Of a stretch of 47,120 bases of DNA, positions 16,354 to 25,358 are shown one piece after another (position 1 is the first letter of the stretch; each line of letters opens with the position of its first letter). Position numbers and translations under genes: made by a program. The DNA is from Clostridiaceae bacterium (GTDB lineage Bacteria; Bacillota; Clostridia; DSM-8532): NCBI GenBank assembly GCA_012521615.1, contig JAAYMA010000021.1, positions 1 through 47,120 on the forward strand, given 5' to 3'. A model generated the notes under the pieces. That model ran no database searches, was not told where the DNA came from, and worked only from the letters and a program-made list of their open reading frames with translations.

Positions 16354-17991
16354 ATGCCTATCACAGAGTTTTTATCTCGCAATGCCCGTTTATACGGCAA
16401 CGAAAAATGTCTGACTGAAATTAATCTGGATCTACAGGAAAGTCACAATGTTATTTGGCGTGAATATGAACTTATTGAAAATAATCCGGCTGGCGAATAC
16501 AGGCTGGAAATGACCTGGCGCGTTTTTGATGAAAAAGCAAACAGGTTTGCTAATTTACTTATAAAACGCGGAATAAAAAAAGGTGATAAAGTCGCTATTT
16601 TATTAATGAATTGTCTTGAGTGGCTCCCGATATATTTTGGAATTCTGAAGGCAGGAGCCGTGGCTGTTCCTTTGAATTTCCGATACACATCCGAAGAAAT
16701 AAAACATTGTCTGAAACTATCGGAGGCCAAATCCTTAATTTTCGGCCCTGAGTTTATAGGTCGTATAGAGATGATTTACGACTGTATACAGCATATCAGG
16801 CCTTTGATTTTTGCCGGCGAAAACAGACCTTCCTTTGCAGAAAGTTATGACAGGCTTACGGCGAACTGTTCAAGTGAAGATCCCGGCATTGAAATAACAG
16901 ATGATGATGACGCTGCAATCTACTTTTCTTCCGGAACCACCGGATTTCCAAAAGCTATTTTACATACCCATTCGAGCCTTGTTTCTGCATGTATTACAGA
17001 AGCCATGCATCATGGTCAGACAAGGGAAGATAATTTTCTTTGTATTCCGCCTCTTTACCATACAGGTGCCAAAATGCACTGGTTTGGTAGCCTGTATACA
17101 GGAAGTAAAGCCGTATTGCTCAGAGGAATTAAGCCTGACTGGATACTCAGAACAATATCTGAAGAAAAAATAACAATTGTCTGGCTTCTGGTCCCTTGGG
17201 CACAGGATATACTGGATGCCATTGAAAGTGGGGAAGTAAATCTTAATGATTATGAACTTTCTCAGTGGAGACTCATGCATATAGGTGCTCAGCCGGTTCC
17301 TCCAAGTCTGATTAAACGCTGGAAAAAATACTTCCCAAATCATCAATATGATACCAATTACGGATTGAGCGAATCAGCCGGACCCGGTTGTGTACATTTG
17401 GGAGTTGAAAATATACATAAAGTTGGAGCTATTGGTGTACCCGGTTATAACTGGGAAGTAAAGATTGTTGATGAAAAAGGTAATCCCGTTCCACAGGGTG
17501 AGGTTGGCGAACTGATTGTTAAAGGACCCGGTGTTATGAAATGTTACTATAATGACCCAAAAGCTACAGAAGCAGTATTGAAAGACGGATGGCTTTATAC
17601 CGGGGACATGGGGATAATGGATGAGGATGGATTTATCTATCTTGTTGACAGGAAAAAAGATGTTATTATTAGTGGCGGGGAAAATGTATATCCTGTACAG
17701 GTGGAAGATTATCTGCGCGGACATGAAGGAATTAAAGATGCTGCAGTAATAGGGCTTCCAGACAAAAGACTCGGCGAGATAGTTACGGCCATCATCGAGT
17801 TGAAGCCCGGATATACTTGTACGGAAGAAGATATAAGGAAATTCTGTATGAAACTTCCCAGGTATAAAAGACCAAGAAGGATTATCTTTGATGATGTACC
17901 AAGAAATCCAACAGGTAAAATCGAGAAACCCAAGCTAAGGGAGAAGTATGGCGCAACTTGTCTGGTAGCAGCCCAGGCAGAACTGAAGTAG
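16354..17991 (+). CDS. Acyl-CoA synthetase (AMP-forming)
   Basis: An ANL-superfamily ligase of 545 residues that activates a carboxylic acid as the acyl-adenylate and then the CoA thioester. Motifs in order: AMP-binding P-loop YFSSGTTGFPKA, NYGLSESAGP (A5), GWLYTGDMGIMDEDGFIYL (A7), DRKKDVIISGGENVYPVQVE (A8, hinge), and the C-terminal catalytic lysine region PRNPTGKIEKPKL. The overall form fits medium- or long-chain fatty acid or aryl acid ligases; substrate choice cannot be read. The N-terminal 45 residues (LDLQESHNVIWREYELI) are somewhat unusual. GGGGAGGAAAG precedes the ATG. It appears monocistronic. Confidence 0.9.
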   Translation: MPITEFLSRNARLYGNEKCLTEINLDLQESHNVIWREYELIENNPAGEYRLEMTWRVFDEKANRFANLLIKRGIKKGDKVAILLMNCLEWLPIYFGILKAGAVAVPLNFRYTSEEIKHCLKLSEAKSLIFGPEFIGRIEMIYDCIQHIRPLIFAGENRPSFAESYDRLTANCSSEDPGIEITDDDDAAIYFSSGTTGFPKAILHTHSSLVSACITEAMHHGQTREDNFLCIPPLYHTGAKMHWFGSLYTGSKAVLLRGIKPDWILRTISEEKITIVWLLVPWAQDILDAIESGEVNLNDYELSQWRLMHIGAQPVPPSLIKRWKKYFPNHQYDTNYGLSESAGPGCVHLGVENIHKVGAIGVPGYNWEVKIVDEKGNPVPQGEVGELIVKGPGVMKCYYNDPKATEAVLKDGWLYTGDMGIMDEDGFIYLVDRKKDVIISGGENVYPVQVEDYLRGHEGIKDAAVIGLPDKRLGEIVTAIIELKPGYTCTEEDIRKFCMKLPRYKRPRRIIFDDVPRNPTGKIEKPKLREKYGATCLVAAQAELK

Positions 17992-17996
17992 TTTTA

Positions 17997-18195
17997 AACC
18001 GGGACAGGGGATGTTCCCTGTCCCGGTTCATTGTAATAACTTGACAAATATAAATATTGCAGTGATAATTTTTTTGAACCCTGAGCATACAGCTTAGGGT
18101 TTAAATTTATCAGTATGCCACGTATGGAGCATAACATTACCATAAAAGTGGGGTGTAAGACAGGGAAACGACCCCTGTCCACCATCTGTCCACCA
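17997..18195. repeat. MITE-like palindromic element
   Basis: A perfect 13-bp hairpin (17997-18009 with 18016-18028, core GGGACAGGG) lies 168 bp from a second, inverted copy of the same motif (18159-18165 with 18173-18179, core GACAGGG). The two ends are reverse complements of each other over about 20 bases, enclosing about 130 bases of AT-rich, non-coding DNA. There is no transposase. The left hairpin may also end the acyl-CoA synthetase transcript, though it lacks a T-run. A related palindrome lies at 32281-32348. Confidence 0.55.
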
Positions 18196-18221
18196 AAGAA
18201 ATGAAAGGGTTAAATCAGTAT

Positions 18222-18899
18222 ATGAAGATACTATTTGTGGAAGATGACAGGATAATAGCGTCCGGACTATGCTATTCCCTTGAGCAGGAAGGCTATGAGG
18301 TAACCCACTGCCTGAATTTTGAGTCGGCAAAAAACGCCATTAATCAGGCAGATTTCGATCTGGCACTACTTGATCTATCCCTTCCTGACGGGAGCGGCTA
18401 CGACATATGCAGGCTGCTTAAAAAGAAAAGTGATATTCCGGTTATTTTCCTTACTGCCATAGATGATGAGGTAAATGTGGTCATGGGGCTTGATATGGGT
18501 GCCGATGACTATATCACCAAGCCTTTCAGAATAAGGGAACTTTTGTCCCGGATAAAATCTGTAATGAGAAGATATGGCAAGATTGAACCCACAAAAACAG
18601 TTATTGAGTTTGCTGGTCTTAAAATAGATATGACCAGGGCAAAAGTATATAAAAATGGTGAGGAAGTAAATTTAACATCTTTGGAGTATCGTCTGCTCTT
18701 AATTTTTGCAAACAATGAAGGGAAGGTTTTAACCAGAAATCAGATATTAGAGAAACTTTGGGATGTGGCAGGTGATTTCGTCAACGACAATACTCTTACG
18801 GTTTATATAAAACGGCTCAGAGAAAAAATTGAGGATGATCCCCAGACGCCCAGAATAATCAGAACTGTGAGGGGAATAGGTTATATCGGAGGAGAATAA
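18222..18899 (+). CDS. OmpR-family response regulator
   Basis: A two-component response regulator of 225 residues. The receiver domain begins MKILFVEDD, with the phospho-acceptor Asp51 in LLDLSLPDG and the conserved DYITKPF lysine. The C-terminal winged helix (VNLTSLEYRLLLIFANNEGKVLTR, LTVYIKRLREKI) is of the OmpR/PhoB class. An in-frame ATG at 18201 exists but is not preceded by a good ribosome site; 18222 gives the normal family start. Together with the next gene and the ABC transporter, it makes up a detoxification-sensing module. It probably binds the inverted repeat at 19903-19918. Confidence 0.92.
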   Translation: MKILFVEDDRIIASGLCYSLEQEGYEVTHCLNFESAKNAINQADFDLALLDLSLPDGSGYDICRLLKKKSDIPVIFLTAIDDEVNVVMGLDMGADDYITKPFRIRELLSRIKSVMRRYGKIEPTKTVIEFAGLKIDMTRAKVYKNGEEVNLTSLEYRLLLIFANNEGKVLTRNQILEKLWDVAGDFVNDNTLTVYIKRLREKIEDDPQTPRIIRTVRGIGYIGGE

Positions 18900-18907
18900 A
18901 TACTTTG

Positions 18908-19906
18908 ATGCGAAATAAAGAAATAAGAATTTATTTCATTTCCATATTTTTAATATTACTGGTGGGCAATGTTGCAGTTTTTCTCCTGAACAAAACGGCA
19001 GGTATGATTTTCCTGATTGCATTCTTGTTGACTGTTGTCATTTCAATAATTTTCACACTTTGGAGATACAGGCAAATAGCACTCCTTTCCCAATATCTTC
19101 AAAGAATTGCCGGCGGTGAGTATTCCGTTGATATTAGGGATAATGCGGAAGGCGAGCTCAGCATTTTGAAAAATGAAATATATAAAGTTACAGTGACTTT
19201 AAATGAGCAGGCCAACCTTCTTAAAAAGGACAAAATTTTTCTTGCCAATGCAATTTCAGATATTTCACACCAGCTTAAAACACCAGTCACCTCCATGTAT
19301 GTCATGGTAGACCTTTTAAATAATGAAGATCTGCCTGATGAAAAACGCAATGAGTTTTTACGCAACATCCGTTCCCAGCTTGAAAGACTTCAGTGGCTGG
19401 TAACATCCCTTCTTAAACTGTCCAAAATCGATGCTGGCGCTGTCGAGTTTAAAAAAGACAGGATAAAAATAAGAGAGCTGATTGATAAATCATTGGAACA
19501 CCTTTTAATTCCTATGGAAATAAAGAATCAAACCCTGGAAATCCTTGGAGATGGGAACACTGAACTTATCGGAGATTTTAACTGGACATGTGAGGCAGTT
19601 TCAAATATTATAAAAAACTGTATTGAACATACTCAAAATGGCGGAAAAATCGGGATTGAGTTTTCTGAGACTTCTTTATATACCATAATAAATATTTATG
19701 ATAATGGGGAAGGAATAAGTAAGAAAGATCTGCCCTATATTTTCAACCGCTTTTATAAAGCTGCCAATTCTCACAAAGATAGCATAGGAATCGGTCTTGC
19801 TATGTCCAAAAGTATAATTGAAAGCCAAGGCGGAACAATAGATGTCAAGAGCGAAGTCGGTGAAGGAACGGTTTTCTCCCTGAAATTCTATAAAGGTGTA
19901 TTGTGA
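18908..19906 (+). CDS. Intramembrane-sensing histidine kinase
   Basis: A sensor kinase of 332 residues. Two transmembrane helices (about 8-27 and 33-53) are separated by only a handful of residues, so there is no real extracellular sensor, as in BceS-type kinases that sense through their ABC transporter. The autokinase follows: H-box SDISHQLKTPVTSM (His121), N-box IIKNCIEH, DNGEGISKKDLPYIFNRFYK, and GIGLAMSKSI. A TTG at 18905 is also possible. The ribosome site GGAGGAG is 14-15 bases away. The gene starts 8 bases after the response regulator stop, so the two are co-transcribed. Confidence 0.9.
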   Translation: MRNKEIRIYFISIFLILLVGNVAVFLLNKTAGMIFLIAFLLTVVISIIFTLWRYRQIALLSQYLQRIAGGEYSVDIRDNAEGELSILKNEIYKVTVTLNEQANLLKKDKIFLANAISDISHQLKTPVTSMYVMVDLLNNEDLPDEKRNEFLRNIRSQLERLQWLVTSLLKLSKIDAGAVEFKKDRIKIRELIDKSLEHLLIPMEIKNQTLEILGDGNTELIGDFNWTCEAVSNIIKNCIEHTQNGGKIGIEFSETSLYTIINIYDNGEGISKKDLPYIFNRFYKAANSHKDSIGIGLAMSKSIIESQGGTIDVKSEVGEGTVFSLKFYKGVL

Positions 19907-19930
19907 CAAAACTGTCACCTTAATTGTCAC
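19902..19930 (+). promoter_or_regulatory. BceR-like operator before the ABC exporter
   Basis: GTGACA-aaac-TGTCAC (19903-19918) is a perfect inverted repeat of the form TnACA-N4-TGTnA, close to the site known for BceR-type regulators. A further TGTCAC lies at 19925-19930. A -10-like TATACT (19952-19957) lies downstream without a good -35 box, as expected of an activated promoter. The repeat overlaps the kinase stop codon. Confidence 0.6.
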
Positions 19931-20001
19931 TGATAAGTTATATAAAGAATGTATACTCTACTCATACAGATGGAAATCCAAAAGGCAAAGGAGAATATTT
20001 T

Positions 20002-20685
20002 ATGGAAATATTGAGAGTGGAAGGATTGTCTAAGATTTACGGCAAGGGAGAAACTGCCGTCAAGGCTTTGGATAATGTGTCGTTTACGGTAAATAAAGGT
20101 GAATTTATTGCAGTTGTAGGACCTTCCGGGTCGGGGAAATCAACTCTTCTTCATATTTTAGGTGGGGTGGATACTCCCACAAGCGGTAAAGTTTATGTTG
20201 AAGATACTGATGTGTATTCTCTTGATGAGACAAAGCTTGCAATTTTCAGGAGAAGACAAATAGGCCTTATTTATCAGTTTTATAACCTCATACCTGTTTT
20301 AACTGTTAAGGAGAATATAATGCTTCCTCTTTTACTGGACGGGCGAAAAGCCGATAAAGGCCATTTTAAAGATATAGTAAACAAGTTAGGACTTTCTGAC
20401 AGGTTAGATTATCTGCCCAATCAGCTTTCCGGAGGACAGCAGCAGAGAGTGTCAATAGGGCGTGCTCTCATCACCAATCCTGCCCTCATGCTGGCAGATG
20501 AGCCTACGGGTAATCTGGACAGTAAAAACAGCAGTGAAATAATCAGCCTTCTAAAAATGTTCAATAAAACATTGAACCAGACATTGATTGTGATTACACA
20601 TGATGAAAGAATTGCCCTTCAGGCTGACAGGATTTTGACTATTGAAGACGGACGGATCACAAAGGATGAGGTGATTCGCAGATGA
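20002..20685 (+). CDS. ABC exporter ATPase (MacB/BceA type)
   Basis: A 227-residue ATPase of the MacB/LolD/BceA subfamily. Motifs: Walker [14 protein letters not shown]-loop IYQFYNLIP, signature [19 protein letters not shown], Walker [15 protein letters not shown]-loop VITHD. The characteristic GNLDS after Walker B marks the subfamily. I place the start at the ATG at 20002, preceded by CAAAGGAGA; an upstream in-frame ATG at 19924 would begin inside the operator region. The stop overlaps the permease start by 4 bases. Expected role: energising removal of a peptide antibiotic or a lipid-bound toxin. Confidence 0.93.
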   Translation: MEILRVEGLSKIYGKGETAVKALDNVSFTVNKGEFIAVVGPSGSGKSTLLHILGGVDTPTSGKVYVEDTDVYSLDETKLAIFRRRQIGLIYQFYNLIPVLTVKENIMLPLLLDGRKADKGHFKDIVNKLGLSDRLDYLPNQLSGGQQQRVSIGRALITNPALMLADEPTGNLDSKNSSEIISLLKMFNKTLNQTLIVITHDERIALQADRILTIEDGRITKDEVIRR

Positions 20686-23294
20686 ATATTGTAAACAGAT
20701 TGACACTGAGACAGCTCAAACTGAATAAAAAAAGAACTCTTGTCACCATTATAGGTGTAATAATATCTGCTGCAATGGTTACTGCGGTTGCAACTTTAGG
20801 TGCTTCTTTCATGGATCTTCTAAGAAGGCAGACCATAGCTACCGATGGTGAATGGCATATTCTTTACAGGTATGTAAATAAGAATCAGGTGCAGGCAATA
20901 AAAAATGATGAAGAAACAAAGGCCGTCCTATTAAGCAGGGATGTGGGATATTCCATTCTGGAAGGCAGTCAGAATAAAAATAAGCCTTATATATTTGTAA
21001 GGGAATATAATGAGGAAGGGTTTCAAAACTATCCTATTGAGCTTAAGGAAGGTCGTTTACCTGAAAACTCCAGTGAAATAGCCATTTCTGAAGCCATTTT
21101 ATCGAATGCAAAAGTGGATTATAAAATAGGGGATGTATTAAACCTGGAGATAGGAAAGAGATATTCCTTGCTTGAAGACTACGGAGATTTGCCTCTGGAT
21201 CAGTCATATTCATTGATAATAGATGAAAATGGAATACAAGAGGTTGTTACCAGTGATGAATTTAAGGAATACACCATTGTTGGCATTATCAAAAGGCCAT
21301 CCTGGGAACCAACCTGGTCGCCAGGATACACCGCTGTATCATATCTTAATGAGAATGAATTATCAGAAAATGATGTGGTCAACGCGGCGGTCTCAGTAAA
21401 AAAAGTCAGCAGCAAAATCTTTGATTATGCTGAAAAATTTGCAGAGAAACATGGAATAAAACATGTTTCATTTAATTACGAACTGTTAAGATATCATGGT
21501 GTGATAAAAAGCGATGAGGTAAGAAGAGTGCTTTTCAATTTTTCAGCTATTATTATGAGCATTATTATGATAGGCTCTGTATCACTCATCTATAATGCTT
21601 TTGCAATATCGGTTTCCGAAAGATCAAGAAATTTAGGTATGCTTTCCAGTGTGGGAGCAACCAAAAAGCAGAAAAGAAATTCAGTATTCTTCGAGGGCTT
21701 TGTAATAGGTTTAATCAGTATTCCTATAGGTATTATATCCGGGATTTTGGGTATAGGTATTACTTTCTATTTTATTAATCCGCTCATTAAAAACGCTTTT
21801 ATGATTTCTGAAAGTTTAAAATTAGTGGTAATGCCAACTTCAATAATAGTTTCAGTAATTGTATCAATAATCACAATACTGATTTCAACATATATTCCTG
21901 CCAGGAGAGCATCCAATATTTCGGCAATTGACGCCATCCGGCAGACACATGATATTAAAATTACCAGAAGACAGGTCAAAACAAGCTGGCTTACAAGAAA
22001 AATATTTGGAATTGAAGGTGAGATAGGTCTAAAAAACCTTAAAAGAAACAGAAAAAGATACAAGATTACAGTATTTTCGCTTGTTGTAAGCATGGTACTG
22101 TTTTTGTCAGTTTCTTTCTTTACTGACTTTTTGGAAAAAACCCTGCTGATGACTCAGGATGGAATAAATTATGACATCGAGGTCTTTTTGAATGTTTATG
22201 ATAATAAAGAGAAGGAAGAGATAATTGAAGATTTAAGTAATTTAAATGGAAATCATAATCTGGCATGGTATAATTCCCTTTATTTATACAGTTGGGTAGA
22301 CAAGGAGTTGGCTTCTGACCAAATCATAAATAATCCAATTGAAGAAAAAGACCAAAAGCTTTATTACAATGTTTATTTAAATGCCATGGGCGATGAAGCT
22401 CTAAAAGATTTTGCCAATGAAGCAGGAATTGATTTTGAACTTCTTAAAAACCCGGAAAATCCGCAGGCAATTGTGATTGATACGGTTAAATACAGGGATT
22501 ACACAGAAGGCAGGTATGTGGAGACACGTACATTGAATGTAGAAGCTGGCGACAGAATTAATATTCACTATAAAGACTGGGAACAGGAAAAAGAGTATGA
22601 TCTTGCTCAAATAGAAGTTGCAGCATATACTGATAAATTACCCATGGGCTTATCGCCTTTAGGCGACAGCGCGGGTTTTCGCCTGATTGTTTCCCAGGAC
22701 ACGTTGGACAGAATACTGACAACTGGTCAGGATATAAACTTCAATATCGAAACGAAATTATATTTCACCAGCAGTGATTCGTTAAAACTTCAGGAAGCCA
22801 TAGAAGAATACCAAAACAATATTGGCCAGGAAAAAATGTTCGTATTCAATGTTTTTCAATTCAGGCAGCGGGAAGAACAGATGATACTTTTGATGAAAGT
22901 TTTTGTATATGGTTTCATAACCCTTATTACAGCAATTTGCACAGCCAATATTTTCAATACAATATCTACAAGTATTGCCCTTAGAAAAAGAGAATTTGCA
23001 ATGCTGAAATCTGTGGGCATGACACCAAAAAGTTTCAACAAGATGATTAACTATGAGAGTATCTTTTATGGTATTAAAGCATTATTCTATGGACTTCCGG
23101 TAAGTTTCGGCGTTATGTATCTGATGCATCGTTCGCTTGTTGGAAAATTCAGTTTTGGACTGAGTGTACCCTGGTTTGATGTCGGACTTACCATAGCGGC
23201 TGTATTTATTATAGTGGGTATGGCAATGCTCTATTCAGGTGCAAAGGTAAATAAAGAAAATATAATTGATGCGTTGAAACGTGAGATAATTTAA
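20682..23294 (+). CDS. FtsX/MacB-like ABC permease, two-repeat form
   Basis: A large membrane protein of 870 residues. It has a duplicated layout: an N-terminal helix (about 18-40), an extracellular domain of about 240 residues, three helices (about 287-310, 335-360, 390-410), then a linker ending in GLKNLKRNRKRYK, another helix (about 465-485), a second extracellular domain of about 260 residues, and three more helices at the C-terminus. The FtsX core motifs recur: LGMLSSVGATKKQ and AMLKSVGMTPKSF. This gives eight helices and two extracellular domains, unlike BceB (ten helices, one domain). Translation is coupled to the ATPase. Confidence 0.9.
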   Translation: MNIVNRLTLRQLKLNKKRTLVTIIGVIISAAMVTAVATLGASFMDLLRRQTIATDGEWHILYRYVNKNQVQAIKNDEETKAVLLSRDVGYSILEGSQNKNKPYIFVREYNEEGFQNYPIELKEGRLPENSSEIAISEAILSNAKVDYKIGDVLNLEIGKRYSLLEDYGDLPLDQSYSLIIDENGIQEVVTSDEFKEYTIVGIIKRPSWEPTWSPGYTAVSYLNENELSENDVVNAAVSVKKVSSKIFDYAEKFAEKHGIKHVSFNYELLRYHGVIKSDEVRRVLFNFSAIIMSIIMIGSVSLIYNAFAISVSERSRNLGMLSSVGATKKQKRNSVFFEGFVIGLISIPIGIISGILGIGITFYFINPLIKNAFMISESLKLVVMPTSIIVSVIVSIITILISTYIPARRASNISAIDAIRQTHDIKITRRQVKTSWLTRKIFGIEGEIGLKNLKRNRKRYKITVFSLVVSMVLFLSVSFFTDFLEKTLLMTQDGINYDIEVFLNVYDNKEKEEIIEDLSNLNGNHNLAWYNSLYLYSWVDKELASDQIINNPIEEKDQKLYYNVYLNAMGDEALKDFANEAGIDFELLKNPENPQAIVIDTVKYRDYTEGRYVETRTLNVEAGDRINIHYKDWEQEKEYDLAQIEVAAYTDKLPMGLSPLGDSAGFRLIVSQDTLDRILTTGQDINFNIETKLYFTSSDSLKLQEAIEEYQNNIGQEKMFVFNVFQFRQREEQMILLMKVFVYGFITLITAICTANIFNTISTSIALRKREFAMLKSVGMTPKSFNKMINYESIFYGIKALFYGLPVSFGVMYLMHRSLVGKFSFGLSVPWFDVGLTIAAVFIIVGMAMLYSGAKVNKENIIDALKREII

Positions 23295-23312
23295 AAAGGA
23301 TACGGAAATTAA

Positions 23313-23345
23313 AAAAATGGCAGCCTCTCAGGCTGCCATTTTTGG
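23313..23345. terminator. Bidirectional terminator between permease and rplY
   Basis: A 14-bp perfect stem (23313-23326 with 23330-23343, 3-base loop; core ATGGCAGCCT) has A- and T-runs on its two sides. It can serve both convergent genes. Confidence 0.9.
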
Positions 23346-23375
23346 AGCCCTCAAGACTATGTACTACTCTTTGCT

Positions 23376-23975
23376 TTATTCAGCAGTTTCTTCTGTGATT
23401 TCCTGATCTTCTTCAGTTTCCGGTGTATCTTCTACTTTACTTGGAGCTGTAATGTTGTAAATAACGGTGTCAGGAGGGGTAAGAATCTCAATATTTTCAT
23501 TTTTTGAAATCTCAAGGTCGGAAACTTCCATGCTGTCACCGGCTTTTTTTCCTTCCATGTCAATTTCTATTTTGTCTACCAGATCACGAGGATAAGCTTT
23601 ATAGGAAACTTCAAAAAGTGACTGATTTATATTCCCTGTTACCTTATCTTTGTTTAGCAGTATGATTTGTGCGATATTGTTGATTTTTTCATCTTCCGCG
23701 AGCAGCATGAAGCACAGATGTTCTGCTTTTCGGCCTACTGGCGCATACGAGATTTCCTTCAATAAGGTCAATTGTTTTTTATCACCTATAACCAGCTCTA
23801 CTTTGGCTCCGATGGTATTGGTTCTTAAAAAGCGCTCCACTTCATTTTGTTTAAATTGGATATTGATGGGCTCACTGTCTCGGCTGCCATACAATACACC
23901 GGGAATGATTCCTGACCTTCTGAGCTGTTTGGCCTTCAGATTTGAATCTCGTATTTCAGCTTTTAAAACAGACAT
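23376..23975 (-). CDS. rplY: Ribosomal protein L25/Ctc
   Basis: A 199-residue 5S-rRNA-binding ribosomal protein of the long (TL5/Ctc) type. The N-terminal L25 domain contains LKAEIRDSNLKAKQLRRSGIIPGVLYG; the C-terminal beta domain (VSYKAYPRDLVDKIEIDMEGKKAGDSMEVSDL) ends in an acidic tail rich in Glu and Thr. In Bacillus the homologue Ctc is a general stress protein. I start it at the ATG at 23975, preceded by AGAAAGGAG; an upstream extension of 20 residues is possible but lacks a ribosome site. It is transcribed from its own promoter at 24051-24080. Confidence 0.9.
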   Translation of the reverse strand: MSVLKAEIRDSNLKAKQLRRSGIIPGVLYGSRDSEPINIQFKQNEVERFLRTNTIGAKVELVIGDKKQLTLLKEISYAPVGRKAEHLCFMLLAEDEKINNIAQIILLNKDKVTGNINQSLFEVSYKAYPRDLVDKIEIDMEGKKAGDSMEVSDLEISKNENIEILTPPDTVIYNITAPSKVEDTPETEEDQEITEETAE

Positions 23976-24050
23976 TCTTGCACTCCTTTCTGATTTTGAT
24001 ACACCATATATATAACATAACTTTATAAAAAACACAAAAATAAACCTTTA

Positions 24051-24080
24051 ATTATATATTCGTATATATTTATTTGTCAA
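24051..24080 (-). promoter_or_regulatory. Promoter of rplY
   Basis: On the minus strand TTGACA (24075-24080), an 18-base spacer and TATAAT (24051-24056), both perfect. The rest of the 23976-24281 gap is very AT-rich; I see no clear promoter for the divergent gene and no RNA element. Confidence 0.75.
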
Positions 24081-24281
24081 TATATAAATGAAAAAGTTAA
24101 GAATGTAAATTTCAGGTACAAAATGCATGAGAACAAATGACTATAACCTAACAATAATTAAAATAATAAAAATAAAAATTTTTTCAATAAAAAATTTAAT
24201 ATAAAAAAGGGAACTTTTAAGCCATACATTCGTCTTATTTAATGAACGGGAGAAAATTATTAAATTATGGAGGTATGAGAG

Positions 24282-25190
24282 ATGAAGAAAAAGAAACTAT
24301 TTTTTGCCGTATTAGCAGTTATGATTTTAAGTCTTGCAACTGCTGCTTTTGCAAACACAGCAATAAAGATGTATGTGGATGGGGAAGAAATTGAAACAGA
24401 TGTAGATCCTGTACTTGTCAATCATAGGGTTCTGGCTCCTGTAAGAGCAATTGCTGAAGCTTTGGGAATGGAAGTGACCTGGAAAAACAATGCTGTATAT
24501 ATTGAATCAAAGGCTGATGTAAATGATGACTCAAAGGCTGACGCCTGTGATATGCGTATTCAGCTTTTGGAGCAGGCTTTAGCGCCGAAAGATGCCCTTT
24601 CTGCGGCTGAATCATGGGCTGAAGGCGTTAAAACCAGGAATGGTGCTTTAGAGTTTGCAGTCATGTCACCTGAATTAAGAGAAGAAAAATATACCTATTT
24701 TTCTGATTTAAACTGGGTTACCGGCACATCCAGCCCCTGGATTGAAAGCTATGAGATAACTGAAGTGACAAATATCAATGATGAAATATTTAGATATGAA
24801 GTGATATTCAATTATACTGATTCTACTGGATACGAGTTCTCTGAAAGAAAATTCATAACAGTTAAAAAGTTCGAGGATAACTGGTTTGTTTCTTCAATGG
24901 AAAGACTTGATATCAAAGGTGCTATCACAAAAGTAACTTTTGATGATAAGGATGAAATTTCAAGTATATTTGTGGAAGATCCTTCTGACCAACCTGCAGG
25001 AAATTATAAAGAAGGTACCGCATTTATAGGCGAGGAAACCAAAATTTATAAAGGATATACAGATACCGAACTTGACAAAAGTGTACTGACTGAGGGAACA
25101 GAAGTAGAGGTAACTTATACTGATGGTCCCATGATTATGATATATCCTCCCCAGGCAATGGCAAAAGTTATAAGGGTATTTGGCAACTAA
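24282..25190 (+). CDS. Secreted copper-amine-oxidase-N domain protein
   Basis: An exported protein of 302 residues. A signal peptide (about 1-25, MKKKKLFFAVLAVMILSLA, cleaved after AFA) is followed by a copper amine oxidase N-terminal-like domain (about 28-78: KMYVDGEEIETDVDPVLVNHRVLAPVRAIAEALG), a module often anchored on the clostridial surface. Residues about 90-210 resemble an NTF2-like fold (WAEGVKTRNGALEFAVMSPELRE). The C-terminal part (about 213-300) resembles a small DUF3221-type beta domain (KVTFDDKDEISSIFVED, GTEVEVTY). No enzyme motif is visible. The start has a TGGAGG site. Confidence 0.8.
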   Translation: MKKKKLFFAVLAVMILSLATAAFANTAIKMYVDGEEIETDVDPVLVNHRVLAPVRAIAEALGMEVTWKNNAVYIESKADVNDDSKADACDMRIQLLEQALAPKDALSAAESWAEGVKTRNGALEFAVMSPELREEKYTYFSDLNWVTGTSSPWIESYEITEVTNINDEIFRYEVIFNYTDSTGYEFSERKFITVKKFEDNWFVSSMERLDIKGAITKVTFDDKDEISSIFVEDPSDQPAGNYKEGTAFIGEETKIYKGYTDTELDKSVLTEGTEVEVTYTDGPMIMIYPPQAMAKVIRVFGN

Positions 25191-25217
25191 AAATTTTCAG
25201 AACATGTTTCTGTTCAT

Positions 25218-25255
25218 AAAGCCGGTCTTGCAATACAGCAGGACCGGCTTTTAAT
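25218..25255 (+). terminator. Terminator after the secreted protein gene
   Basis: AAAGCCGGTC (25218-25227) pairs with GACCGGCTTT (25242-25251), followed by TAATTT. Confidence 0.85.
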
Positions 25256-25268
25256 TTAAGCAGTAACA

Positions 25269-25298
25269 TTGGAATATCAGCCCAAAATCATGTAAAAT
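25269..25298 (+). promoter_or_regulatory. Promoter of the nitroreductase gene
   Basis: TTGGAA (25269-25274), an 18-base spacer and TAAAAT (25293-25298), 60 bases before the start codon. Confidence 0.5.
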
Positions 25299-25358
25299 AA
25301 TTTTCAGACATATCGGTTTAATAAGGATTAAGAAACATCGGTCAAAGGAGGTAAAGCT

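Noticed and set aside
19924-20001. N-terminal extension of the ABC ATPase
   Set aside because: It would start within the operator region and lacks a ribosome site; the start at 20002 matches the family.
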